NCBI GenBank assembly: GCA_026706025.1
Contig: JAPOZO010000075.1
Coordinates: 1 to 64,000, forward strand
Direction of reading: 5' to 3'
DNA length: 64,000 nucleotides
DNA from: Candidatus Poribacteria bacterium
Lineage (GTDB): Bacteria > Poribacteria > WGA-4E > WGA-3G
In this document: positions 44,956 to 53,807 of the stretch, one piece after another
Layout of the letters: each line of letters begins with the position of its first letter
Position numbering within the stretch: position 1 is the stretch's first letter
Notes under the pieces: generated by a model
What the model saw: only the letters and a program-made list of their open reading frames with translations
Databases searched by the model: none
What the model was told of the DNA's origin: nothing
Position numbers and translations under genes: made by a program

Positions 44956-45489
44956 TCAAGCGGAAAGTTGACGATGGGGTTCGGATGGTGCGCCGTTTTG
45001 GAGCCAAGTGATAGGTTGTTCTTCTGTTGTCCTATCTGGATTGACCCAGATAATGTTTCGGATTTCGCCGACCTGTTGAGAGGCTTGCTTGAAAAGTTGC
45101 CGGACGGTTTCGTCAAGCGAAATAACCGTTTGATCGGTTGCGAGTGCTGCTTGTAGGAGGTGAAAATCTTTTTGTATCGCTTCAATCTCATCTGTGTTGT
45201 TTGTTGTAGTTGTGACCTTGGCTTGAAGTTCTTCATCCTCTGGTGGATCAATGCGATTTATTTTCTTGCGTGCATCCATTGATACCCGCCACCGACGGGC
45301 AAACCGGGATTGGTGATTTTTCCATTCGTTGTTGATTTTCTCTGTCATCACGATGCGGTGACTTAGCGACAAAACCGCATTTAGAAAATCACGACAATGT
45401 TCGGCGCGTGGATGGGTTGCTGTTTCACTACCGGAGGCTCGGGCAACATCAGCATCAATCACCAACTGTTTTGAATCTCTTGCTCTCAA
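44956..45489 (-). CDS. PIN-like nuclease, partner of the AAA ATPase
   Basis: A 177-residue protein that overlaps the end of the upstream ATPase gene by four bases, so the two are coupled. It starts RDSKQLVIDADVARASG (candidate metal ligands D12 and D14), then EHCRDFLNAVLSLSHRIVMTEKINNEWKNH, and in the middle DFHLLQAALATDQTVISLDETVRQLF. These resemble the D...E...D-xxxLxxAA-x-D-xxVxSxD layout of PIN nucleases. The last 35 residues are unassigned. It is likely an effector RNase controlled by the ATPase; the pair reads as a toxin or anti-phage module. The identification is by pattern only. Confidence 0.6.
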   Translation of the reverse strand: MRARDSKQLVIDADVARASGSETATHPRAEHCRDFLNAVLSLSHRIVMTEKINNEWKNHQSRFARRWRVSMDARKKINRIDPPEDEELQAKVTTTTNNTDEIEAIQKDFHLLQAALATDQTVISLDETVRQLFKQASQQVGEIRNIIWVNPDRTTEEQPITWLQNGAPSEPHRQLSA

Positions 45490-46790
45490 GATGCCTCCTC
45501 TTTGCCAAAGTGAAGTCTATCTACGGCATCAAGATAACGGCTCTGTATTGTGAGATCGACATCTGCAAAATCTTCGGGCCACTCTCCATAAGCTCCTGCT
45601 TCGTCTAAATCGGCACTGTTAACTTCGGTTACGCCATCTGCACGCCGTGTGAACCAGTGCAGTTTGACCAACTCTGGCGGGAGGTCTCCTTCAGCAACAA
45701 GTGTTTGGATCCCCAACAGTAGCAGTGAACTGTGCGTTTCGGCGACGACACGGACCCCGCGCTTCGCAGCGTCTGCCAGCACTTGCGCTAATGCAACTTG
45801 TGCGCGTGGATGGAGATGCAGTTCGGGTTGTTCGAGATAAACTAACTGTCCAGGCTCAGCAACAATCAAAGCCACTAAAACGGGCAGAACTTGCGATACC
45901 CCTAATCCCACGTCAGCGATATTGACCATATCCGTATGGTCAGTGCTGCCGCGTGGGAGACGACCCACTTGAACTTCAATGCCTACGTCCCCAATTTGTT
46001 TGGTGCCAACTTGTCCTGTCAGTCCAAGGATGTGAAGGGCACGAACCACCGTTTTCAGGCGTTCATCTTTTGCCTCCTGCCACTCGTGAATGATACTTGC
46101 AACGTAATTTTCAAAGGTGCCGAGGTACCGGGGTCCGGTGCTGATAAGTTTGTAAATACGTTCTGGATTACCGCGTAAGCCGGGGAGGTGGATGCTGTTG
46201 AGAATATTGGACTCAAAGTCAGGGGTAATGGTAAAAAACGTATAGCCATCTTTGAATCCAAGAACTAAAAAACATCGGAAACGCTTCACTGTATCAAGAT
46301 CCTTGGGAATTGAGAGTCCTTCAATTACAGATTTAATTTCCGCAGATGTCATTTCAGGATACAAAGTTAAACACTCAGAAGACAAGGTCTGGTTGTTTCT
46401 TACTTTCTCTTCTGCTGTCATTTCGATAAGTTCAATCCTATTTTCCCCTTTTCTGTAAGTTGTCGCCACCGAGCGAGAAAAATCATGCACGTGAGTTTCA
46501 ATCCGAAGCTGGAAACGGTCAGTACCTTTTTCACCAATTACCGTGGACAAAAATTGCGCTGTTTCAGTAAATTGTACATTAGGCCCATCAATTAACAGCG
46601 GTCCTGGATCATAGGGTGCCTCCAGTGTCTGTTTTAGCAGCAATAGCGGTTGCATGATGCTGGATTTCCCAGAACTGTTCGCGCCGGCAAGGATTGTCAG
46701 TGGACGGATGTCTATTTCACACTCCTCCGCTATCGACTTGAAACCCTTCACAGTTATCTTGGTGATGCCTTTTATCGTTTGTTCCGACAT
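45486..46790 (-). CDS. SMC/OLD-like AAA ATPase (AAA_15/DUF3696 type)
   Basis: A 434-residue ABC-class ATPase of the kind found in OLD, AbiEii-like and retron or PARIS-type defence systems. It starts GITKITVKGFKSIAEECEIDIRPLTILAG with Walker A GANSSGKSS (36-44). The signature-like DVGLGVSQVLPVLVAL, Walker B LVYLEQPELHLHP and the switch His in RVVAETHSSLLLLGIQTLV are all present. No TOPRIM domain follows; the C-terminus is short. The nuclease role appears to be supplied by the separate PIN-like protein downstream. AAGGAG precedes the ATG. Confidence 0.88.
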   Translation of the reverse strand: MSEQTIKGITKITVKGFKSIAEECEIDIRPLTILAGANSSGKSSIMQPLLLLKQTLEAPYDPGPLLIDGPNVQFTETAQFLSTVIGEKGTDRFQLRIETHVHDFSRSVATTYRKGENRIELIEMTAEEKVRNNQTLSSECLTLYPEMTSAEIKSVIEGLSIPKDLDTVKRFRCFLVLGFKDGYTFFTITPDFESNILNSIHLPGLRGNPERIYKLISTGPRYLGTFENYVASIIHEWQEAKDERLKTVVRALHILGLTGQVGTKQIGDVGIEVQVGRLPRGSTDHTDMVNIADVGLGVSQVLPVLVALIVAEPGQLVYLEQPELHLHPRAQVALAQVLADAAKRGVRVVAETHSSLLLLGIQTLVAEGDLPPELVKLHWFTRRADGVTEVNSADLDEAGAYGEWPEDFADVDLTIQSRYLDAVDRLHFGKEEAS

Positions 46791-46821
46791 GTAGAACCTG
46801 CTCCTTGTAATAATCGCTTAC

Positions 46822-47484
46822 TTAATCGTTCACTTTTCGTACGTACTTGGTTCCCCGTCCCTTACCTATCACATCTAATAAACTTTTACCCACCATATCC
46901 CTAAGTTCCTCATAGGCAGTTGTATTTGAAACACGATTAATCTGAACGTATTCCTTCCTCGTGATTTGCCCGTATCTTTGCACATGAAACAAGGCATTCC
47001 TTTGACGCTCGTTCAACTGCTCTGAAATGTCGTCAATTTCAACATAAGTGCTCTCTTGAATCGGGGAATCAAAGATGATTTTGGTTTCAAGGGGGTGAAA
47101 CTCATAACGCGGTGCTTTGTTTCCCCACTCCTCACATAATCTGCGCATCATCCTGATACCAGCACCGTACCGTTCAATGAAACCGACATCAAACATGAAT
47201 TGACTCAAAGTAGGGTTTACCGGTTTGTGAGTCGGTTCGTTTGGACTAACGCCTTCTGGAAAAGTGCCGGGACTAATAACCTCAAAACGGTTATCAAATA
47301 TAAAAACTCGGACATCCACAGTTTCTTGATAGCTGCGGTGAATCAAGGCGTTGATAATCGCCTCTCGCAGTGCCTTCAGCGGATACTCAAACTTATCGTC
47401 TCGTTGGAAACTCTTTGAGGTCCGAAAACTGAGTTTTCTAATGCCAGACAATTCGTTTATAGTAAGACTATAATCACCCAACAC
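46822..47484 (-). pseudogene. 5'-truncated AlbA/HATPase_c_4-type regulator
   Basis: The 220-residue frame matches only the C-terminal half of the large regulator family with an N-terminal AlbA_2 (Schlafen-like) domain. The parts seen are PLKALREAIINALIHRSYQETVDVRVFIFDNRFEVISPGTFPEGVSP (HATPase_c_4 fold), FMFDVGFIERYGAGIRMMRRLCEEWGNKAPRYEF and a C-terminal winged helix (ERQRNALFHVQRYGQITRKEYVQI). Family members have about 450 residues; the N-terminal AlbA_2 domain is missing. The frame opens at a GTG/TTG inside a hairpin repeat (47482-47510) that abuts the purine permease gene. Truncation by repeat insertion or deletion is likely; a restarted short product is possible. Confidence 0.65.
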
Positions 47485-47510
47485 CGGCAGGATTTGGAAC
47501 CCCGCCGGTG
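47482..47510. repeat. Hairpin repeat at the truncation point
   Basis: CACCGGC (47482-47488) pairs with GCCGGTG (47504-47510) around GGAACCCC-type loop sequence. It stands between the end of the NCS2 permease gene and the truncated regulator and may mark the rearrangement joint. Confidence 0.5.
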
Positions 47511-47530
47511 ATGGATGGTGATTGTGACTT

Positions 47531-48844
47531 CTACAGACCGCCGATGTAGCAGGCGATGAAGAAGAGTGCGAAGTAGTAGATGATCGGATGGATCTCTTTG
47601 CTACGTCCGGTTACTAATTTGAGGAACGCTAACGAGATAACCCCGAAACCGATGCCGTCTGTAATGCTGAAGGAGAGCGGCATCATGATCATCGTGAGGA
47701 ACGCCGGGATCGATTCTGTGATGTCTTCCCAATCGATCTGGATGATGTTTCTGAGCATCAACCCACCGACGACGATAAGTGCTGGCCCAATAATCGGATT
47801 GATGGGATAGCCGCCGCCGATAATCTTAATGAGCGGGATGAAAAGGAGCGAACCCAACATGAAAATCCCAGTGAAGACAGCGGTAAGTCCTGTGCGTCCG
47901 CCTTCAGCGATCCCGGTTGCACTTTCGATGTAGCATGTCACGGTGGAAGTGCCGAGGCAAGCACCACCAGCGGTACTGGCTGCGTCTACCATAAGTGCGC
48001 GTCGCGCTTTAGCGAGTTTTCCGGCTTCCATGAGTTCCGCTCTATAGCCGATAGCCGTGAGTGTGCCGATGCTATCAAACATGTCGATGGCAAAGAACAC
48101 AAAGATGACCGGAATGAGGTCCAGTTTGGCGAAGATGTTCGGGAACTGTAATTTAAAGAGCGTTGGCGTTGGATCCGGTGGAAGGGCGGCGATGCCCCCG
48201 TAGTTAACGAATCCGAAGATCAGGTTAGCCCCCGTTGTGATAAGGATACCAATCAGAATCGCGCCCCGTACTTTACGTGCCATGAGTGCGAGTATGACCG
48301 CGATGCCGAAGAGTGCGAGGAGGATATGTTTAGAGTCGAGATCTCCTCGCGTTATAAACGTGGCGGGATCTTTTGTAATGATTCCACTCATCTGTAGCCC
48401 GATAAAGGCAATGAACAGTCCGATTCCAATGGCAATCGCGTTTTGGAGCGAGGCCGGAAGCGCGTTCATGACGGCTTCTCGTATTCCTACAAATGAAAGG
48501 ATAAGGAACAGCATACCTGCTATGAAAACGATGCCTAATCCTTCCTGCCAAGATAGACCTAAACCGCTGTTGCTACACACTTCAAAGGCAAAATAGGCGT
48601 TAAGCCCCATCCCGGGTGCTAATACGACGGGATAGTTCGTAAGAAACGCCATAAGGAATGTTGCGATTGCACTGGATACGCAGGTCGCCACCATGACAGC
48701 CCCAGGGTTCATCCCAGCAGCTGAAAGAAAATTGGGTTGCACGAAAATAATATAGGAAATCGTCATGAAATTCGTGAAACCTGCGACCAGTTCGCGTCTC
48801 ACCGAAGTGTTGTGGTTTTTTAACTCAAATAGCTTTTCTAGCAT
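47531..48844 (-). CDS. NCS2 family purine permease (AzgA-like)
   Basis: A 437-residue permease with about 12-14 membrane segments. The N-terminal LKNHNTSVRRELVAGFTNFMTISYIIFVQPNFLSAAGMNPGA and APGMGLNAYFAF, plus the later FFAIDMFDSIGTLTAIGYRAELME and GTSTVTCYIESATGIAEGGRTGLTAV, are diagnostic for the AzgA group that imports hypoxanthine, guanine and adenine by proton symport. AAGGAGG precedes the ATG. It is the last gene of a minus-strand run after the dehydrogenase (gap of 36 bases). No purine riboswitch was seen. Confidence 0.93.
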   Translation of the reverse strand: MLEKLFELKNHNTSVRRELVAGFTNFMTISYIIFVQPNFLSAAGMNPGAVMVATCVSSAIATFLMAFLTNYPVVLAPGMGLNAYFAFEVCSNSGLGLSWQEGLGIVFIAGMLFLILSFVGIREAVMNALPASLQNAIAIGIGLFIAFIGLQMSGIITKDPATFITRGDLDSKHILLALFGIAVILALMARKVRGAILIGILITTGANLIFGFVNYGGIAALPPDPTPTLFKLQFPNIFAKLDLIPVIFVFFAIDMFDSIGTLTAIGYRAELMEAGKLAKARRALMVDAASTAGGACLGTSTVTCYIESATGIAEGGRTGLTAVFTGIFMLGSLLFIPLIKIIGGGYPINPIIGPALIVVGGLMLRNIIQIDWEDITESIPAFLTMIMMPLSFSITDGIGFGVISLAFLKLVTGRSKEIHPIIYYFALFFIACYIGGL

Positions 48845-48880
48845 CTTTCCTCCTTGTTTCAGTTAGTTTAGTGTAGGCAG

Positions 48881-49855
48881 TTATGGAAAGTTTGGCTGGA
48901 GCACGCCGTAAGGCAATTGTTCCCCCTTTAACCCTGCGAGCAAATTCTCCATCGCCATTGTTGCCATTTTCATCCGTGTTTGGACAGTCGCACTGCCGAG
49001 ATGCGGTGCAATGATAACATTGTCTAAACTGAGGAGTGGGTGATCGGTATTGATCGGTTCCGGTTCGGTTACGTCAACGGCAGCACCGGCAATTTGCCCT
49101 TGCTTGAGCGCGTCGTATAAGGCGTAGTGGTCAACGACGGGACCTCTGGCGATGTTGACTAAAATAGCAGTGTCTTTCATTGACGCAAGTTCTGCTTTGC
49201 CGATAAGATGTGTTGTCTCGTCGGTCAGTGGCACGTGAAGCGACACGAAATCGGAGGCTTGCAGAAGTTCTTCAAATGCTACGTATTCTACGCCGAGTTC
49301 CTCTTCCCAATCGGGTCGGCGTTCGCGTTTGTAGTAAAGCACGCGCATATCAAACGCTTTTGCGCGCTTGGCAACAGCGTAGCCAATTCTACCCATACCA
49401 ACGATCCCTAACGTTGCGTGATGCACATCGGTACCCCAGAGGATATTCGGATCGTAATATTTCCACTGCTTGGACACTTGGACGTGATTATACGCCGGGA
49501 CAATGTTTCGTGCGGTGGCGAGCAGGAGTGCCATCGTCATGTCAGCGGTGGTATCACTGAGGACACCGGGTGTGTGTCCAACTGCGATGCCGCGTTCTCT
49601 GCAAGCCCCAACATGGACATGATCATAACCGACCCCGACGACGGAGATCGCTTTGAGGTTCGGTGCAGTCGCGATCATCTCTGGAGAGACGGGTTCGTGT
49701 CCATAAGTCATTAACCCGTCAAGCGGCGGAATTTTTTCGGCGATAGGCGGTAAGATAGCACTCGTATGCCACATATCAACTTCGCATTCTTCCGCGATTT
49801 TCGCACGAATTTCTTCCGGGATAGGTCGGGTGATAAAAACTTTAAATCCTGACAA
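48881..49855 (-). CDS. D-2-hydroxyacid dehydrogenase (glyoxylate/hydroxypyruvate reductase type)
   Basis: A 324-residue NAD(P)-dependent dehydrogenase. The Rossmann motif is LGIVGMGRIGYAVAKRAKAF, and YYKRERRP after beta-2 suggests NADP preference (Arg-rich). Catalytic residues are Arg in NIARGPVVDHYALYDALK, Glu in DVTEPEPINTDHPLL and His in IIAPHLGSAT. This fits glyoxylate reductase/GhrB-like enzymes. The start is a TTG (49855) with a strong GGAGGAACGC ribosome binding site. It lies between der and the purine permease on one strand. Confidence 0.92.
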   Translation of the reverse strand: MSGFKVFITRPIPEEIRAKIAEECEVDMWHTSAILPPIAEKIPPLDGLMTYGHEPVSPEMIATAPNLKAISVVGVGYDHVHVGACRERGIAVGHTPGVLSDTTADMTMALLLATARNIVPAYNHVQVSKQWKYYDPNILWGTDVHHATLGIVGMGRIGYAVAKRAKAFDMRVLYYKRERRPDWEEELGVEYVAFEELLQASDFVSLHVPLTDETTHLIGKAELASMKDTAILVNIARGPVVDHYALYDALKQGQIAGAAVDVTEPEPINTDHPLLSLDNVIIAPHLGSATVQTRMKMATMAMENLLAGLKGEQLPYGVLQPNFP

Positions 49856-49875
49856 AGCGTTCCTCCTTTTGTGGG

Positions 49876-51285
49876 TTATGATCTACGATAAAAAATACGT
49901 ATCGGTGTGCCGTGGAATCCGAATTCTCTGCGAATATTGTTGACGAGGTATGCTTCATACGGTTGACCGACCCGGTTTACGTTTCGTCCGAAGATAAGAA
50001 ACGTCGGTGGTTTCGTCTCAACTTGCGTAATGTATTTCAGCGCGGGACGTACACCTTTGACACGTGGTGGCGGATGCGCGTTGCGTAATTCCAGCAGTAA
50101 TTCGTTAAGCGCGGGTGTCGGGATATGCGTGCAATACTCTCGATGAACTTCTAAGGCTGTCGTTAGTATTTGGGTAACGCGTTGCCCCGTGGCAGCAGAG
50201 ACGAAGACACGTGGCACATAATCGAGTTGCGGGAGTTGGATGTCAAGTTTATCCATAAACGCCGGGTGTGTTGCGTTATCCTTTTCAATCAGGTCCCATT
50301 TATTCATGACTAAAACAGAGGCTTTGCCTTGTCGTTCAATGAACTTGGCGATAGCCTTATCTTGTTGTGCTGCCTCTTGGGTTACATCCAGTACGAGAAC
50401 AGCAATATCGCTTTGGCGGATACTATGTATGGCGCGTTTGACAGTTGCGGATTCGAGTTCGTCGTTGATCGCCGATTTGCGGCGCATTCCGGCTGTGTCA
50501 ACGATTTCAAAGGGGATATTGTCGTGAACGATTTGGATATTCACAGCGTCGCGCGTCGTGCCGGGTCGGTCATCAACGATCATTCGCTCTTCACCGAGTA
50601 GGTTGTTGATAAGTGAGGATTTTCCGACGTTGGGTCTGCCGACAATCGCGATTTTTATGGTGCTGGATGTATCGTATAGTGTCTCGTCGGTTTCCGGTAG
50701 GCTGTCTACGACAAGGTCAAGGAGTTCTCGAATCCCATCGTTTTGAACGCACGATGTCCATATCGGTTCTGGGAATCCGAGTGCGTAGAACTCTGCGGCT
50801 TCATTACGGAACCGTTCGGTATCTACCTTGTTGACGACGAGGAAGATGGGTTTATCGGTTGCCCTGAGTTTATCGGCGACGGTTCTATCGTGTGGCATGA
50901 TACCGGTTCGAGCGTCAACAACGAACAGTATAAGGCTTGCTTCATCCAAAGCGGCATCTACTTGCGATTGGACGTTATCGATAAGCCGATCGTCCGGATC
51001 AATGTCTAATCCGCCGGTATCAACGATGGTAAAAGCGCGGTCTTCCCATTCAACATCTGCGTAATTCCTGTCGCGCGTTACACCCGGTGTATCATGGACG
51101 ACAGCGAATTTACGAGGCATTCTCGTTTTTTTTATGTTGCGCGGTTTGTCGCTCGTTTCAGTTTCGGCATCGTCGTATGTGTAAGGCAGCGTTATGGGTG
51201 CCGATGCAGTGATTCTATTGAAGAGCGATGATTTCCCGACGTTGGGTCTGCCGACAATCGCAACAATGGGGCATCTGGTTTCCAT
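49876..51285 (-). CDS. der: Ribosome assembly GTPase Der (EngA)
   Basis: A 469-residue protein with two GTPase domains and a C-terminal KH-like domain. G1 motifs are GRPNVGKSSLFNR (from residue 12) and GRPNVGKSSLINN; G3 motifs are DTGGLDIDPDD and DTAGMRRKSAINDELE; G4 motifs are NKVD and NKWD. Acts in 50S subunit maturation and is normally essential. The first domain has an insertion of about 30 residues (PYTYDDAETETSDKPRNIKK) between G1 and the switch I segment TPGVTRDRNY, absent from typical Der. The start at 51285 follows AAGGA; ten more codons are open upstream. Confidence 0.96.
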   Translation of the reverse strand: METRCPIVAIVGRPNVGKSSLFNRITASAPITLPYTYDDAETETSDKPRNIKKTRMPRKFAVVHDTPGVTRDRNYADVEWEDRAFTIVDTGGLDIDPDDRLIDNVQSQVDAALDEASLILFVVDARTGIMPHDRTVADKLRATDKPIFLVVNKVDTERFRNEAAEFYALGFPEPIWTSCVQNDGIRELLDLVVDSLPETDETLYDTSSTIKIAIVGRPNVGKSSLINNLLGEERMIVDDRPGTTRDAVNIQIVHDNIPFEIVDTAGMRRKSAINDELESATVKRAIHSIRQSDIAVLVLDVTQEAAQQDKAIAKFIERQGKASVLVMNKWDLIEKDNATHPAFMDKLDIQLPQLDYVPRVFVSAATGQRVTQILTTALEVHREYCTHIPTPALNELLLELRNAHPPPRVKGVRPALKYITQVETKPPTFLIFGRNVNRVGQPYEAYLVNNIRREFGFHGTPIRIFYRRS

Positions 51286-51358
51286 TTTTTGTATTTCCTT
51301 GCGGATAAGTTCCACTGTTGGTTACTTGACAATTTTCGCGTTACCAGCGAAACCACAA

Positions 51359-53671
51359 TTAGGTTGGCTTTCCAAGCGTCGTTTTGTCACCGGAAACGGC
51401 AATAACCGATTTTATCACAACAATGGTAGGAATTGCAAGCAATACTCCCCAAAAACCGAGTACGGCTGCACCGACAATAACGGCGAACATAATCAGCAAC
51501 GGGTCTACATCAATGGCATCGCTCATGATTTTTGGGGAGATGAGCGAATTGTCAATTGCCTGAATACCGAGGATGGCACCCAACACAAATGCGCAGCGAA
51601 CGAGGAAATCAATCTCCCCGAAATCTCCGGCTGCCAACCCCATGAGCATGGCTACAAACGCGAAAGCACCACCGATAAAGGGTCCGAAGGTCGGTATAGC
51701 ATTACAGATACCGGCAAGTATACCGATAACTAAAGCGAAGGGAACACCTATGACACTGTAAGCAATGGAGGAAATTATCGAGACGATTGCGATGACTGTG
51801 ACAAGTCCTCTTAGAAACTCTTGTAAATTCTTGTCAATTTCACGCAGATATGCTTTGGCAGCGTCCCGATGCGTTTCAGGCACGAGCGTGAGGAAACTCC
51901 TGAAATAATTATCAAACGATTGGTTGGCGTACACAAACACGATGAGTGCGAGGGACAGAGTCGCTAAAAAACCGCCAAAGCCAAAAGCGATTGAACTTGT
52001 GAACTGAAATATTTCTCTGACAGCCTCGCCGCCGGTTTGTGCAATTGTCGGTATTCGTTCCGTCAAATACGATTTTGCCTGTTCAACGATAGGTTGGTCC
52101 TCATAGGCGTGGCTAATGCCTTCCCTGTATGTCGTAAACGTTCGCCATCTGGCGGTGGAAGTAGTGCGATGCCAGATAGCAGTGCTGTTACCAACGTATA
52201 CCCCAGAAGGTGCAGAGGCTAACAGTGGGGTTGCTGGTGCCCCAGAAATTACAGGTGTCCTTTCCGTTTTTAGCCAGTCATGACGATTCCATCCATGGAG
52301 TCCATCCGGAGTGTTCGCATATAATTCGATTGCGCTGTCATTTGTGTCACCTGTTGTATCATCGCCACCTGCCAGAGCATAAACTTCCTTTTTTATTTCA
52401 GTGAGTTTTTCCCATCCGAGGGAAGAACCTTTTAGGTGCCAATGCACTATCGTGATTATAGATGAGGTGTTCGTCTGTCGTGAAGTGGTTTCCGCTTCGG
52501 TTTTCTTCGATGTAGGTGTGGTGTCTGTCTGCTCTGACTGCTCTGAAGGTACCGCATCAACTTCCGCTGCTGTAGTTTGGATTTCTTCCTGTTCTAAGGG
52601 AATTTCCGCGTCCATCTGCCTTGTACTGGCGACGTAGGTTACGCGATCACCATTGGTATCTGTAGTAGAGATGATACTCACAACAGACCTGCCGCTATAA
52701 ATGTTAGGCGCGACCGGGTTCCATGTTTCGCCTGCGTCGTTACTTGCGTAAAGTCCTTTCTGTGTTCCGACGTAAATCTGTGTATCATCCCAGTGTGGAA
52801 CGTTGATGGCTTGGATAGACAGTGTATCAAAAGGGGTGTCTTCCACTTTATGCCATACCTGTGTTGAACTTGCGTCGTTTTCGTCAGCAGGTGGTGTTTT
52901 ATAGTAGCGATATAACCCACTTTGCGTGCCAGCGTAGATAATGTTTTCACTCGCTGTAAGTACTTGTATCGGTTTACCGAGGAGCCCACCGTTGGTGATA
53001 CCGATAGGGGAAAGTTTCCCTTCAGTGTTTGGTCGCATTTCATAGATCCCGTGGTTCGTGCCGAGATAAAACGTTTCTGTGGGCGGGGATTTCTCGTTGT
53101 TTTCGGTAACTTCGTCTTCATCAGCACGCGAATTAACACTGATAGCGACTGCTGTAAAGGTTTCACCGATAGCGTGCGGCAGAACAGTTTCATGGTAAAA
53201 CTTCAGTAACCCAACTCCCATCTGGCTGGCTTGTCTACTCACCTGTTTGCCGGTATAGAAAAGCACGCCGCCACAGACGAGCACAATCACAGTGGTTGCG
53301 ATGCCGCGTTGGTATTGCTTTTTGAATGGGAGCGCGTTCCAGAGGAACCTGAAGACGTAAGCGAAACCGAACCCCAAAATGAAAGGCATCAGGACACCCA
53401 ACAAGCGTATAAAAACCCAGACGCTTATCATTATGATTTCCAGTATAACGATGCTTCTTATATCGATCCAACGATAGATACGCGTGAGCAACACAATCAG
53501 CAATATCGGGACTACCGGATGTAGTAGCATCGTTCGACTGCCGTTGGAACTGTTGCCTTTGTAATAAGCGAAAGCGATCCATACAGCAGCGAGTACGACG
53601 CTGATGATTGCGAGAATTGTTGCACCGTTGAGTACCGGTTTTTGTGGGTTCGGTTCGTTTTGTGTGTTCAT
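51359..53671 (-). CDS. AI-2E/PerM-type permease with a beta-propeller-like insertion
   Basis: A 770-residue membrane protein. The C-terminal 220 residues are a classic AI-2E transporter half (FRSFLTLVPETHRDAAKAYLREIDKNLQEFLRG, then IGVPFALVIGILAGICNAIPTFGPFIGGAF and DNSLISPKIM, ending GVLLAIPTIVVIK). The N-terminal 160 residues supply the first membrane helices (LLGVLMPFILGFGFAYVFRFLWNAL). Between them, about 180-520, lies a large soluble region of repeated blades: YLGTNHGIYEMRP, IYAGTQSGLYRYY, IYVGTQKGLYASNDAGETWNPV and VTYVASTRQ. These are sialidase/BNR-like (Asp-box) repeats, expected to be extracytoplasmic. Normal AI-2E proteins are about 350 residues. The direction of transport and the solute are unknown. 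It leads the der operon (gap 73 bases to the der ATG). Confidence 0.85.
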   Translation of the reverse strand: MNTQNEPNPQKPVLNGATILAIISVVLAAVWIAFAYYKGNSSNGSRTMLLHPVVPILLIVLLTRIYRWIDIRSIVILEIIMISVWVFIRLLGVLMPFILGFGFAYVFRFLWNALPFKKQYQRGIATTVIVLVCGGVLFYTGKQVSRQASQMGVGLLKFYHETVLPHAIGETFTAVAISVNSRADEDEVTENNEKSPPTETFYLGTNHGIYEMRPNTEGKLSPIGITNGGLLGKPIQVLTASENIIYAGTQSGLYRYYKTPPADENDASSTQVWHKVEDTPFDTLSIQAINVPHWDDTQIYVGTQKGLYASNDAGETWNPVAPNIYSGRSVVSIISTTDTNGDRVTYVASTRQMDAEIPLEQEEIQTTAAEVDAVPSEQSEQTDTTPTSKKTEAETTSRQTNTSSIITIVHWHLKGSSLGWEKLTEIKKEVYALAGGDDTTGDTNDSAIELYANTPDGLHGWNRHDWLKTERTPVISGAPATPLLASAPSGVYVGNSTAIWHRTTSTARWRTFTTYREGISHAYEDQPIVEQAKSYLTERIPTIAQTGGEAVREIFQFTSSIAFGFGGFLATLSLALIVFVYANQSFDNYFRSFLTLVPETHRDAAKAYLREIDKNLQEFLRGLVTVIAIVSIISSIAYSVIGVPFALVIGILAGICNAIPTFGPFIGGAFAFVAMLMGLAAGDFGEIDFLVRCAFVLGAILGIQAIDNSLISPKIMSDAIDVDPLLIMFAVIVGAAVLGFWGVLLAIPTIVVIKSVIAVSGDKTTLGKPT

Positions 53672-53680
53672 TGTGTTATA

Positions 53681-53806
53681 GTTATCGGTTATCAGTTTTC
53701 AGCTATCAGTCGTCAGTTAAGAGGGATATCTGATTTATCCAAGTCTTCTCTTAACTGAAAACTGAAAGGTTTTTTGAAAAAAAACCGAACCGATAACTGA
53801 AAACTA
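53681..53806. repeat. Imperfect inverted repeat of TCAGTTATCAG type
   Basis: The left part has GTTATCGGTTATCAGTTTTC and CAGTTAAGAG (53713-53722). The right part has CTCTTAACTG (53748-53757) and CCGAACCGATAACTGAAAAC, complementary to the left. The pairs give a long foldback of about 120 bases between the AI-2E-type gene and the symporter gene. The same word style recurs at 55425-55514. Confidence 0.65.
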
Positions 53807-53807
53807 A

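Noticed and set aside
47531-49875. Purine riboswitch before the NCS2 permease
   Set aside because: Only 36 bases separate it from the upstream gene in the same operon, and no aptamer-like fold is seen.
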